NCBI RefSeq assembly: GCF_020010905.1
Contig: NZ_JAGJBY010000002.1
Location: 4,464,001 to 4,528,000, forward strand
Length of the DNA: 64,000 nucleotides
Source: Streptomyces acidiscabies
Lineage (GTDB): Bacteria > Actinomycetota > Actinomycetes > Streptomycetales > Streptomycetaceae
Direction of reading: 5' to 3'
Position numbers and translations under genes: made by a program. The notes under the pieces were generated by a model, which was not told the origin of the DNA, did no database searches, and worked only from the letters and a program-made list of their open reading frames with translations. How positions within the stretch are numbered: the first letter of the stretch is position 1; each line of letters begins with the position of its first letter. Positions 8,095-17,229 of this stretch are shown here, one piece after another.

Positions 8095-9117
8095 ATGCAG
8101 ATCGAAGGACGGACCGCACTGGTCACCGGGGCGAACCGTGGCCTGGGCCGTCACCTGGCGAAGCAGTTGCGCGACCGGGGCGCGACCGTCTACGCAGCCG
8201 CCCGCAATCCCGCAGCCGTCGACCTCGACGGCGTGCAGCCGATCGCCCTCGACGTGACCGACCCCGCCTCCGTCGCCGCAGCGGCAGAGGCGACCGGCGA
8301 CGTGTCGATCCTGGTCAACAACGCCGGTTCGGCCACCTCCGCGTCGCTGCTGACGGGCGACCTGGCGGACATCCGCCTGGAGATCGACACCCACTACCTC
8401 GGCACCTTGGCGGTCACCCGGGCATTCGCCCCCCAGCTCGGCGCTCACGACAGCAGCGCGGTGCTGAACATCCTGTCGGTCGCGTCCTGGGTCAACTTCC
8501 CCGACATCGGTGCCTACAGCGTCGCCAAGTCGGCCGCCTGGTCCATGACGAACGGGCTGCGCCAGGAACTCGCCCCGCAGGGCACCCAGGTCTCGGCGCT
8601 GCACGTCGGGTACATGGACACCGACATGACCTCCGGCCTCGACGCGCCGAAGGCCGACCCCGCGGACATCGCACGCATCGCCCTCGACGGTGTCGCCGCC
8701 GGCGCCCCTGAGATTGTCGCCGACGAGACCAGCAGGACCGTACTCGCGGGTCTGTCCGGAGGGGTCGGCGCGCTCTACCCGCAGGCCGGCCCACAGAACC
8801 GCACGCCCGCTTACGTCATCGTCAACTTCGATGTGCTCGACGAGGAAGCCGGCGCGGCCTACGCGGCCGTGGCCCAGCAGTCCATCCGCAGCCACGGCGG
8901 CCACTACGTGGTCGCGGGACCCACGCCCGAGCCCGTCGAAGGCGACTGGGACTCCTCGGGGTTCGTGGTCATCGAGTTTCCCGGCATGGACCGGATCCGG
9001 GAGTGGTACGACTCCGCCGAGTACCGGCGGGCCAGGGAGATACGAGCAGGCAAGGCGCGGGTGACCATGCTGTTCGCCGAGGGCGCACCGCCTGAGGGCC
9101 TCTCCCGCCCGGCCTAG
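8095..9117 (+). CDS. SDR oxidoreductase fused to a DUF1330 domain
   Basis: 340 aa. Residues 1-235 form a classical short-chain dehydrogenase: TGANRGLG cofactor motif (about 11-18), NNAGSAT, catalytic YSVAKS near 141-146. Residues about 240-335 match DUF1330: PAYVIVNFDVLD opening, HGGHYVVAG in the middle, SGFVVIEFPG and WYDSAEYRRAREIR at the end. The two are joined in one frame by a short linker around GPQNRTP. Start ATG 8095 follows a CAGGGAG site. Stand-alone SDRs of this type end near residue 235, so this is a genuine fusion or stop-codon loss. Likely induced via the divergent HxlR regulator. Confidence 0.85.
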   Translation: MQIEGRTALVTGANRGLGRHLAKQLRDRGATVYAAARNPAAVDLDGVQPIALDVTDPASVAAAAEATGDVSILVNNAGSATSASLLTGDLADIRLEIDTHYLGTLAVTRAFAPQLGAHDSSAVLNILSVASWVNFPDIGAYSVAKSAAWSMTNGLRQELAPQGTQVSALHVGYMDTDMTSGLDAPKADPADIARIALDGVAAGAPEIVADETSRTVLAGLSGGVGALYPQAGPQNRTPAYVIVNFDVLDEEAGAAYAAVAQQSIRSHGGHYVVAGPTPEPVEGDWDSSGFVVIEFPGMDRIREWYDSAEYRRAREIRAGKARVTMLFAEGAPPEGLSRPA

Positions 9118-9327
9118 CCCTGCCGGGAAGGGCTCAAGGTGTCCGACGGGCGCACGCCGACGACCAACACCACGACCGGGCGCGCATCCGCGCCGCACGC
9201 CGCCGCCCCACCGGAGCCACCCCCGCCACTCTCAAAGCCGGCCCGCCTCAAAGCCGCCGCCCCTCAGAAACCGGCCCTCAGGAACCGCCGCCCCTCAAAA
9301 CCTGCCCCGCCGACCCCCCGAGGCAGA

Positions 9328-10017
9328 ATGACCCGCATGACGACCGACCCCCGCCCCGCCGACCCGCAGGAAGCCGACCTGCACGAACACGCCGCCGTCC
9401 TCCCCGACCGCGAGGTCGATCCCGGTGCGGCGGCGCAGGCGCTCGGGCTGGAGGCCGTCATCGGGCGCCAGGTCAGGGAGTACCGTACGGCCGCCGGTCT
9501 GTCGATCGCCGAGATGGCGTCCCGCGTCGGCCTCTCCAAGGCGATGCTCTCGAAGATCGAGAACGCGCAGACCTCGTGCAGCCTCACGACCCTCGGCCGC
9601 CTGGCCAACGGCCTCGGCATCCCCGTAACCGCCCTGTTCCGCGGCCTCGACGCCGACCGCGAGGCGGTGTACGTCCCGGCGGGCCACGGCGCGCGCATCG
9701 TCCGCCGGGGCAGCCGGGTCGGCCACCTCTACGAACTCCTCGGCGCCCTGCGCGGCCCCCACAAACGCATGGAGGCCGTCCTCGTCACCCTCACCGAACA
9801 GAGCGAGGTCTTCCCCCTCTTCCAGCACCCCGGCACCGAACTCCTCTACATGCTGGAGGGCGAGATGGTGTACGGCCACGGCGAATCCGCCTACACCCTG
9901 CGCCCGGGCGACGCCCTCCAACTCGACGGCGAGGGCCCGCACGGCCCGCAGGAACTCGTGACGCTCCCCATCCGTTTCCTCTCCGTCACGGCGTTCGGGG
10001 ACCACCACCCGCAGTAG
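9328..10017 (+). CDS. XRE-family regulator with C-terminal cupin sensor domain
   Basis: 229 aa using ATG 9328 (GAGGCAGA just upstream). The open frame continues 63 codons further upstream with a Pro/Ala-rich sequence unlike the family, so the longer form is not used. Residues about 45-100 are a helix-turn-helix (SIAEMASRVGLSKAMLSKIE); residues about 150-225 a small cupin (HPGTELLYMLEGEMVYGHG, LRPGDALQLD). Proteins of this layout sense small amines, amino acids or carboxylates. It may be the local regulator for the glnT-glx operon 4.5 kb away; unproven. Its end overlaps the convergent yqeY-like gene by 32 bp. Confidence 0.85.
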   Translation: MTRMTTDPRPADPQEADLHEHAAVLPDREVDPGAAAQALGLEAVIGRQVREYRTAAGLSIAEMASRVGLSKAMLSKIENAQTSCSLTTLGRLANGLGIPVTALFRGLDADREAVYVPAGHGARIVRRGSRVGHLYELLGALRGPHKRMEAVLVTLTEQSEVFPLFQHPGTELLYMLEGEMVYGHGESAYTLRPGDALQLDGEGPHGPQELVTLPIRFLSVTAFGDHHPQ

Positions 10018-10354
10018 CTTCCAGGAACCGCAGCAACACCTGAGCCTCGGCGAGCAGCCGCTCCGCATGCGCGGTCCCCTCCACCTGCCCAGCCGCCCCG
10101 AGCCGCTCGTCGACCTCACCGCGCACGATCCGTACGACGTCCCCCTCACCCAACACCCGCCGCTGAGCCTCCGTAGCCCCGACCCCCACCGGCACAGCCT
10201 CGATCGCCTGCCCCCGCAGCGCCGCCGAGTCCACCCGCACGGCCTCCGCGTTGTCGAGCGCGGCCAGCGTGGCCCGCAGCGCGCTCACCGCGACCTTGTC
10301 GCGCGCACGCATGGCATCGGGAAGAGCCTGCCGAAGAAGATCACGAAGAGACAT
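9986..10354 (-). CDS. GatB/YqeY domain protein
   Basis: 122 aa. The MSLRDLLRQALPDAMRARDKVAVSALR beginning, split here as MSLRDLLRQALPDAM plus RARDKVAVSALR, is typical of short YqeY-like proteins in actinobacteria, which resemble the C-terminal domain of the GatB amidotransferase subunit. The middle is degenerate compared with YqeY of Bacillus. Its role is unknown. Convergent with and overlapping the XRE-cupin gene. Confidence 0.75.
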   Translation of the reverse strand: MSLRDLLRQALPDAMRARDKVAVSALRATLAALDNAEAVRVDSAALRGQAIEAVPVGVGATEAQRRVLGEGDVVRIVRGEVDERLGAAGQVEGTAHAERLLAEAQVLLRFLEATAGGGPRTP

Positions 10355-10450
10355 GCCCGGACCCTACGAGCCCTCCCGGAGCCTCACAACCGGATTGTCA
10401 GTGCCGGTCATTACGCTCGACAGCGGCTGACCTGACGAGGAGCACACCTC

Positions 10451-11133
10451 ATGCGACCACCGGCGGACCTGGACGACATCCAGTGGCACACCCTGACCCA
10501 CGCGTACGGCACCGCCGAGGACGTACCGGCCCTGATCCGAGCCCTGTACGAGGGCGGCGAGCAGGCGCAGGAGGCGCTGGGCGAGCTGTACGGCACGGTC
10601 TACCACCAGGGTTCCGTGTACGAGGCGTCCGCACCGGCCGTCCCCTTCCTCGCCCACGCCGCCCGCCACGCCCCGGCCCAGCGCGCGAGCCTCCTCATGC
10701 TGCTCGCCGCCCTCGCCGACCACACCCCCGAGGACACCGAGTCCCGCCAGTGGCCCGGCAGCCCGGTCGCCGCGATCTGCGCCCCCTCGGCACCGCCGCC
10801 GCCCCGATCCTCCCGGTCGTCGAACCCCTCCTGGACTCCCGCAGCGACTGGATCCGCCTCGCGGCGGCCGAGGTCCACCACTGGGCGACCGGCTCCCCCG
10901 ACCGCGCGGTCCCGGTCCTGGCGGCCCTGGTCGGCCCCAGCCCGGTCGGGCTCGACGCGCTGAGGACCCTCACGGAGATCGGCCGGTGCCCCGAAGACCT
11001 CCGTCCCGCCCTCCGCGAACTGCTCTCCCCCCGCCGCCTCCTGTACACCGGCGAGCGAGACGCCGACGGCGAACTCCGCGCCCTCGCCCGTACGGCGCTC
11101 ACCCATGGCGCCGTGCCGCCGAATAGAGAATGA
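10451..11133 (+). pseudogene. Frameshifted HEAT-repeat-like gene
   Basis: The first half reads from ATG 10451 in one frame to about 10770 (DLDDIQWHTLTHAYGTAEDV, then VPFLAHAARHAP), matching the start of a family of soluble HEAT-like proteins. The second half continues in a different frame from about 10785 (PILPVVEPLLDSRSDWIRLA) to a stop at 11133. Neither frame alone makes a sensible protein: after 10785 the first frame turns into a Pro/Ser-rich run. A one-base change plus a possible internal deletion in a run of CCG/CC repeats explains it. A sequencing error at this GC-rich spot is the alternative. Confidence 0.65.
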
Positions 11134-11545
11134 CGCCACCTGCGACCAAAATTCGCGTGAACGACGGAAGGGCGGAAGGAGGAGCGGCCAGAATTCGGTT
11201 CTACGGCGGTGAACGGTCTGGAGTAGGTGAAGTCCTTCCAGGTCAGGCATGACGGCCGCTTCACGGACATGTTGCCCGGACGTGAAGTTGAAGCATATTC
11301 ATATTGTGAAGGGCCTTCACGAATTCCCCGTTAAAACGAGGGATTTATGGACGGCCTTTCGTGAGTGGACCGATTGCCATTCCTGGTTATATGTTGAGCT
11401 CGCCGTCCGGGATTTTCCAGCGAATACGCTTGACGAAGGTCGCGGATTCACGGAAGGACGGCGGGCGTGAACGCCCCGGAACCTACTCACTTTGCGACGA
11501 CGCTGCGACGGCGGAGCGGTCGGCGTATCCGAACATGGGACGTAT
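11134..11545 (+). promoter_or_regulatory. Promoter region of the polyketide synthase gene with GTGAAG/CTTCAC sites
   Basis: A 412-bp non-coding stretch, less GC-rich than its flanks. It contains a perfect 15-bp palindrome GTGAAGG-G-CCTTCAC at 11306-11320 and further half-sites at 11227-11232 (GTGAAG), 11259-11264 (CTTCAC) and 11282-11287 (GTGAAG). This array is a likely operator. Short ORFs over it show no coding signal. Confidence 0.5.
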
Positions 11546-14500
11546 ATGACCAACGGCGAAGCCCTGCGCGCCCGCCTCACCGAGCCGGCCCCCACCACGC
11601 GGCACGGCGTCCTGCTGGACCTCCTCAAGGAGGAGATCGCGCGGACGACGGACAGCGGCGGACACGTCGACGTCCAAACGCCCTGGCGGCGCCTCGGCGT
11701 CTACCGGGACGTCGCCCAGCGCCTGCGCGACCGCGTCGCCGAGGCCACCGGCCTGCGCATCCCCGCCACCGCCCTGTTCGACTACCCGACGCCCCTGGCC
11801 TTCGCCGAATACCTGACCGGCCGCCTCACCGGCGCCGCCCGCCCCCGACAGGCCGGCGCCACCGACGCGTACGACACCCGGGACACCGACCCCGTCGTCA
11901 TCGTCGGTCTCGGCTGCCGCCTCCCCGGCGGCGCCGACTCACCGGAAGCCCTGTGGCGCCTGGTCGACGAGGGCCGCGACGCGATAGCCGGGCTCCCCGA
12001 GGACCGCGGCTGGGACCTCGCCGGCCTCTACGACCCCGACCCGCAGCAGCACGGCACCGCCTACACCCGCTACGGCGGATTCCTCACCGGAGTCGGCGAC
12101 TTCGACCCCGGCTTCTTCGGCATCGGCCCCCGCGAGGCCACCGCCCTCGACCCCCAGCAGCGCCTCATGCTGGAGATCTCCTGGGAGGCCATGGAGCGCG
12201 CCGGCATCGACCCGCACACCCTGCGCGGCACCAACACCGGCGTGTTCACCGGCGTCTCCCTCCAGGACTACGGCCCCGCCTGGCACGAGGCCCCCGAAGA
12301 GGCCCAGGGCCAGCTGCTCACCGGCAACGCCCTCGGCGTCGTCTCCGGCCGCATCGCCTACACGTACGGCTTCGAGGGCCCCGCCCTCACCATCGACACC
12401 CAGTGCTCCTCCTCCCTCGTCGCCCTGCACGTCGCCGCCCAGTCCCTGCGCACCGGCGAGTGCGACCTGGCGCTCGCCGGGGGCGTCACCGTCATGTCGA
12501 CGCCGGGCATGCTCCTGGAGTTCAGCCGAAAACGGGGCCTCGCCCCCGACGGACGCTGCAAGGCGTTCTCCGCCGACGCGGACGGCACCGGCTGGGCCGA
12601 GGGCGCCGGCGTCGTCATCCTCCAGCGCCTCTCCGACGCCCGCCGCGACGGGCACCGCGTCCTCGCGGTCCTGCGCGCCACCGGCACCAACCAGGACGGC
12701 GCCAGCAACGGCCTCACCGCCCCCAACGGCCCCTCCCAGCAGCGCCTCATCCAACGCACCCTGGCCGCAGCCGGGTTGACCCCGGCCGACGTGGACGCCG
12801 TCGAGGCGCACGGCACCGGTACCGCCCTCGGCGACCCCATCGAGGCGGGCGCCCTCATCGGCGCCTACGGTCAGGACCGCCCCGAGGACCGGCCCCTGCG
12901 CCTCGGCTCCCTCAAGTCGAACATCGGCCACACCCAGGCGGCGGCGGGCGCGGCAGGCGTCATCAAGATGGTCATGGCCCTCCAGCACGAACGCCTCCCG
13001 CGCACCCTGCACGCCGAGACCCCCTCCCCGCACGTCGACTGGAGTTCGGGGAGCGTCGAACTCCTTCACCAGCCGGTCAGCTGGCCCCGCACCGACGAGC
13101 GGCCCCGCCGCGCCGCCGTCTCCGCGTTCGGCGTCAGCGGCACCAACGCCCACGTCGTCATCGAGGAACCGCCCGCCGACACCCCGGCCGCCGGACACCC
13201 GGCCGCGCTCGTCGTCTCCGCCCGCACCGAGGACGCCCTCAAGGAACAGTCCGCCCGCCTCGGCACCCACCTCGCCGGCCACCCCGGTCTGCGCCTCACC
13301 GAAGCCGCCGCCACCCTCGCCGGGCGCGCCCGCTTCGAACACCGGGCGATCGTCGTGACGGAGGACCGCGACAACGCCGTACGAGCACTCCTGACGGGCA
13401 CGGGGCCGCATGTCACCCGCGGCAGTGTCTCGCCGCGCGTCGCCGACGGGCGGCTCGCCGTGCTCTTCACCGGGCAGGGCGGCCAACGGCACGGCATGGG
13501 GCGGGAGTTGTACACCGCGCATCCGGTGTTCGCCCGCGCTCTCGACGAGGTGTGCGCCCGGATGGACGCTCACCTCGAACACCCCCTGCGCGATGTGATG
13601 TTCGCACCCGAAGGCGCCGAACTCGCCGGGCTCCTCGGCGAGACGGCCTACACACAGCCCGCGCTGTTCGCCTACGAGACCGCGCTGCTGCGGCTCGTGG
13701 AGTCCTGGGGAATCGTGCCGGACGTCCTGCTCGGACACTCCGTCGGGGAGCTGACCGCCGCGTACGCCGCCGGGGTCTGGTCGCTCGACGACGCCTGCGC
13801 GCTGGTCGCCGCGCGCGGGCGGCTCATGCAGTCCTGCCGGACCGGCGGGGCCATGGCCGCGATCCAGGCCACCGAGGACGAGGTGCTCGCCGGCCTCGCC
13901 GCGTACGGGGAACGGGCCGTCGTCGCCACCGTCAACGGGCCCGCCGCCACCGTCATCGCCGGGGACGCCGACGCGGTGGACGAGATCGCCGGGCTGTGGC
14001 GCGAACACGGGCGCAAGACCAAGCGGCTGACGGTCAGTCACGCTTTCCACTCGCCGCACATGGACGGCATGCTCGCGGAGTTCCGCGACGTCGCCGCCCG
14101 CGTGGGATACCGCTCCGCCCGGCTGCCGGTCGTCTCCAACCTCACCGGGCGCGTCGCCACCGACGAGCAACTGTCCTCGCCCGACTACTGGGTCCGCCAC
14201 GTACGGGAGGCCGTCCGGTTCTCCGACGGGGTACGCACACTGCACGAGGAGGGGGTCACCGCCCACCTCGAACTCGGGCCCGACGCCGTGCTCAGCGCGA
14301 TGGGCCCCGGCTGCCTGCCCGACGACGCCGTCTTCGTGGCCGCCGCCCGCGCGGGCCGGCCCGAGACCGTCACCCTCCTCACCGCTCTCGCCGAACTCCA
14401 CGTCCAGGGCCTGGCCGTCGACTGGAGCGCCCTCCACCCCGACGCCCACCACGTCGACCTGCCCACCTACGCCTTCCAGCGGCGCCGGTACTGGCTCGAA

Positions 14501-17128
14501 CCCGCGACCCGTACGGCCGCCCCGGCGATCCCCGCGACCAGCCCCGCCGACCTGCGGTACCGCGTCACCTGGCGGCCCGTCGTCCCCGAGCCCACCGCCG
14601 CGCCGCCCACGCTCAGCGGCACGTGGCTGCTGCTGACTCCGCCCACCGGAGCCGGTGAGGAACTCGTCGCGCGCGTCGCCTGGACCGTCGACCGGCGCGG
14701 GGGGCGCGCCGCCATCGTGCCGGTCGACGCACAGCACGCGGAACGGGGGCGTGCGGCGGAGCTACTGGATAAGCAACTGGCCGATGCAGGTGGGGAGTTC
14801 GGGGGTGTGCTGTCGCTGCTCGCGCTCGATCCCACCGACGGGCTCACCCTGACGTGTGCTCTCGTCCAGGCGCTGGCGGATCTCGATGTCGCGGCGCCGT
14901 TGTGGTGCGCGACGCGCTCGGCCGTCACCGTGACCGAGGGCTTCGGCTCCGAAGGTTCCGGTGCCCCGCAGCGGGACGTCGTCGGCTCACCCGACCAGGC
15001 CATGGTGTGGGGTCTCGGCCGCACCCTCGCCCTGGAACGCCCGCGCGGCTGGGGCGGCCTCATCGACCTCCCCGCCGTCCTCGACGACGAGGCCACCCTC
15101 TGGCTCGGCACCGCCCTCACCGCCCCCGAGGGCGAGGACCAACTCGCCGTCCGCACCGGCGGGTTGTACGCCCGACGCCTCACCCGGGCCGCCGAAGCCT
15201 CCGACGTCGCCGGCACCGACTGGCGTCCGCGCGGCACCGTCCTCGTCACCGGCGGCACCGGCGCACTCGGCGCCCGCGTCGCCCGCCGACTCGCCGAAAC
15301 CGGCGCCCAGCGCCTCGTGCTGACCAGCCGCCGGGGCCAAGAGGCGCCCGGCGCCGCCGAGTTGGCCGCCGAACTGACCGCCCTCGGTGTCGACGTCCGG
15401 GTCGAAGCCTGCGACATGTCCGACCGCGACCAGGTCGCACACCTCCTCCAGGCCATCCCCGACGGGGAGTTGACTGCCGTCGTCCACGCCGCCGGAGTCG
15501 TCGGCCGGTTCGCGCCGCTCACCGACCTGGACCCCGGCGAGTTCGCGGCCGGCGTCGCCGCCAAGGCCACCGGCGCGGCCCTCCTCGACGAACTCCTCGG
15601 CGACACACCGCTCGACGCGTTCGTCGTGTTCTCCTCCATCTCCGCGACCTGGGGCAGCACCGGCCAGACCGCGTACGCCGCCGGGAACGCCTACCTCGAC
15701 GCCCTCGCCGCACACCGCCGGGGACGGGGACTCGCCGCGACCTCCGTCGCCTGGGGCCCCTGGGCCGAGACCGGCATGGGCGCCGAGGAAGGCATGAGCC
15801 GCTTCCTCGCCCGGCGCGGACTGCCGCCCCTCGACCCCGGCACCGCCGTCGACGAACTCTGGCGGGCCGTCGGCGCGAGCGAGACGAGCCTGACCGTCGC
15901 CGACGTCGACTGGGACCGGTTCCTGCCGCCGTTCACCGCGACCCGGGAGACACGGTTCTTCGACGAGATCGCGGTACACCGTCAGGAGTCCCCTTCCGGT
16001 TCCGGTGAGACCGAGCAGGTCACCACGACCGCCGACCCCCTCCTCACCGTCCGCACCGAAGCCGCCGCCGTCCTCGGGTACGCCTCGCCCGACGACATCA
16101 GCCCCACCCGCCGCTTCCTCGACCTCGGCTTCGACTCCCTCACCTCCGTCCAGCTCCGCCGGCGGCTCATCACCGCGACCGGGCTGCCGCTCGCCACGCC
16201 GGTCGTCTTCGACTACCCCACACCCGAGGAACTCGCCCGGCACATAGGCGAGTTGGCCGCCTCCGAGAAGCCCGTGAGTACGGTCGCCGAGAGCGAGGGG
16301 CTCGGCGTACGCGGTCTCTACCGGCGGGCCTGCGAGATCGGCAAGTTCACCGAAGGCATCCGGATCCTCCAGGCCGCCGCCAAGCTGCGTCCCGTGTGCC
16401 ACGACGCCGCCGGCTTCGGACGGCCGTACGACGTCGTACGCCTCGCGTCGGGGCCCGCCCGGCCCGCGCTCGTCTGCCTGCCGTCCATGGTCGCGCCCTC
16501 CGGTCCGCACAACTTCGCGCGGCTCGCGCTGCATCTGCACGGGCGGCACGACGTGTACGCCCTTCCGCTGCCCGGGTTCGGGGACGACGACCCGCTGCCG
16601 GCCAGCAGTGAACTCGTCGTCGAGATGCACGCCGACGCGGTGCTGCGCGAACTGCCCGACACGCCGGTCGCCCTGGCCGGGTACTCGTCCGGCGGGTGGC
16701 TCGCGCACGCCGTCGCCTCCCGGCTGGAGGCCCGGGGGCATGCCGTGCGGGCCGTCGTCCTCCTCGACACGTGGTTCCCTCAGGACGACATCGCCGAGGA
16801 CCAGGTCCAGGAACAGCTCCAGGGCATCGCCGTCAACGCCCACGCCTTCGCCCTCATGACCGAGGCGCAGGTCACCGCGCAGGGGGCGTACCTCGAACTC
16901 TTCGACGGCTGGCAGCCCCAACCGGTCTCCGCACCGGTCCTCCTCGCACGCGCCGCCGAGCGGATGCCGCAGCGGGGCGAGGCGGAGGGGGACGCGCCGC
17001 GGGGGTGGAGCGCGGAGTGGGACTTCGCGCACGACACGGTCGATGCGCCGGGGAATCATCAGACGATGATGAACGAGCATGCGGCTGGTACGGCTGCGGC
17101 TGTGAGCGAGTGGCTGAGGGGACTGTAG
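11546..17128 (+). CDS. Single-module type I polyketide synthase: ACP-like/KS/AT/KR/ACP/TE
   Basis: 1860 aa from ATG 11546. Domains in order: ACP-like region (about 20-98) in which the phosphopantetheine Ser is absent (LGVYRDV where LGFDSL is expected), so probably non-functional; ketosynthase (about 114-538) with active Cys287 in DTQCSSS, HGTGT and GHTQAAAG; acyltransferase with Ser732 in GHSVGE and HAFH at 832-835, indicating malonyl-CoA; ketoreductase (about 1230-1460) with GGTGALG, Tyr1377 and Trp1369, no LDD motif, predicting an A1-type (L-hydroxy) product; ACP with Ser1531 in LGFDSL; thioesterase with Ser1714 in GYSSGG. No dehydratase or enoylreductase. No tailoring genes adjoin, so product and loading unit are unknown; it may act iteratively. 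Confidence 0.93.
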   Translation: MTNGEALRARLTEPAPTTRHGVLLDLLKEEIARTTDSGGHVDVQTPWRRLGVYRDVAQRLRDRVAEATGLRIPATALFDYPTPLAFAEYLTGRLTGAARPRQAGATDAYDTRDTDPVVIVGLGCRLPGGADSPEALWRLVDEGRDAIAGLPEDRGWDLAGLYDPDPQQHGTAYTRYGGFLTGVGDFDPGFFGIGPREATALDPQQRLMLEISWEAMERAGIDPHTLRGTNTGVFTGVSLQDYGPAWHEAPEEAQGQLLTGNALGVVSGRIAYTYGFEGPALTIDTQCSSSLVALHVAAQSLRTGECDLALAGGVTVMSTPGMLLEFSRKRGLAPDGRCKAFSADADGTGWAEGAGVVILQRLSDARRDGHRVLAVLRATGTNQDGASNGLTAPNGPSQQRLIQRTLAAAGLTPADVDAVEAHGTGTALGDPIEAGALIGAYGQDRPEDRPLRLGSLKSNIGHTQAAAGAAGVIKMVMALQHERLPRTLHAETPSPHVDWSSGSVELLHQPVSWPRTDERPRRAAVSAFGVSGTNAHVVIEEPPADTPAAGHPAALVVSARTEDALKEQSARLGTHLAGHPGLRLTEAAATLAGRARFEHRAIVVTEDRDNAVRALLTGTGPHVTRGSVSPRVADGRLAVLFTGQGGQRHGMGRELYTAHPVFARALDEVCARMDAHLEHPLRDVMFAPEGAELAGLLGETAYTQPALFAYETALLRLVESWGIVPDVLLGHSVGELTAAYAAGVWSLDDACALVAARGRLMQSCRTGGAMAAIQATEDEVLAGLAAYGERAVVATVNGPAATVIAGDADAVDEIAGLWREHGRKTKRLTVSHAFHSPHMDGMLAEFRDVAARVGYRSARLPVVSNLTGRVATDEQLSSPDYWVRHVREAVRFSDGVRTLHEEGVTAHLELGPDAVLSAMGPGCLPDDAVFVAAARAGRPETVTLLTALAELHVQGLAVDWSALHPDAHHVDLPTYAFQRRRYWLEPATRTAAPAIPATSPADLRYRVTWRPVVPEPTAAPPTLSGTWLLLTPPTGAGEELVARVAWTVDRRGGRAAIVPVDAQHAERGRAAELLDKQLADAGGEFGGVLSLLALDPTDGLTLTCALVQALADLDVAAPLWCATRSAVTVTEGFGSEGSGAPQRDVVGSPDQAMVWGLGRTLALERPRGWGGLIDLPAVLDDEATLWLGTALTAPEGEDQLAVRTGGLYARRLTRAAEASDVAGTDWRPRGTVLVTGGTGALGARVARRLAETGAQRLVLTSRRGQEAPGAAELAAELTALGVDVRVEACDMSDRDQVAHLLQAIPDGELTAVVHAAGVVGRFAPLTDLDPGEFAAGVAAKATGAALLDELLGDTPLDAFVVFSSISATWGSTGQTAYAAGNAYLDALAAHRRGRGLAATSVAWGPWAETGMGAEEGMSRFLARRGLPPLDPGTAVDELWRAVGASETSLTVADVDWDRFLPPFTATRETRFFDEIAVHRQESPSGSGETEQVTTTADPLLTVRTEAAAVLGYASPDDISPTRRFLDLGFDSLTSVQLRRRLITATGLPLATPVVFDYPTPEELARHIGELAASEKPVSTVAESEGLGVRGLYRRACEIGKFTEGIRILQAAAKLRPVCHDAAGFGRPYDVVRLASGPARPALVCLPSMVAPSGPHNFARLALHLHGRHDVYALPLPGFGDDDPLPASSELVVEMHADAVLRELPDTPVALAGYSSGGWLAHAVASRLEARGHAVRAVVLLDTWFPQDDIAEDQVQEQLQGIAVNAHAFALMTEAQVTAQGAYLELFDGWQPQPVSAPVLLARAAERMPQRGEAEGDAPRGWSAEWDFAHDTVDAPGNHQTMMNEHAAGTAAAVSEWLRGL

Positions 17129-17140
17129 GCAGGGCATGGA

Positions 17141-17169
17141 GGGGACGGGGTTGTGATGACCCCGTCCCC
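17141..17169 (+). terminator. Rho-independent-type terminator after the PKS gene
   Basis: GGGGACGGGGT and ACCCCGTCCCC form an 11-bp perfect stem with a 7-base loop, 12 bp after the PKS stop. It could also serve the convergent gene ending at 17230. Confidence 0.75.
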
Positions 17170-17229
17170 TTGGACTCGATGGCGCGGCCTTGCCAGGTTC
17201 CTGTGCAGGGGGACTGTGGGACTACGTGC

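Noticed and set aside
11249..11470. 73-aa plus-strand frame before the PKS
   Set aside because: Lies over the palindromic promoter region and shows no codon bias or ribosome site.
12398..12415. KS of the PKS as a KSQ-type loading domain
   Set aside because: KSQ domains replace the active Cys by Gln; here the Cys is kept and Gln is the residue before it.
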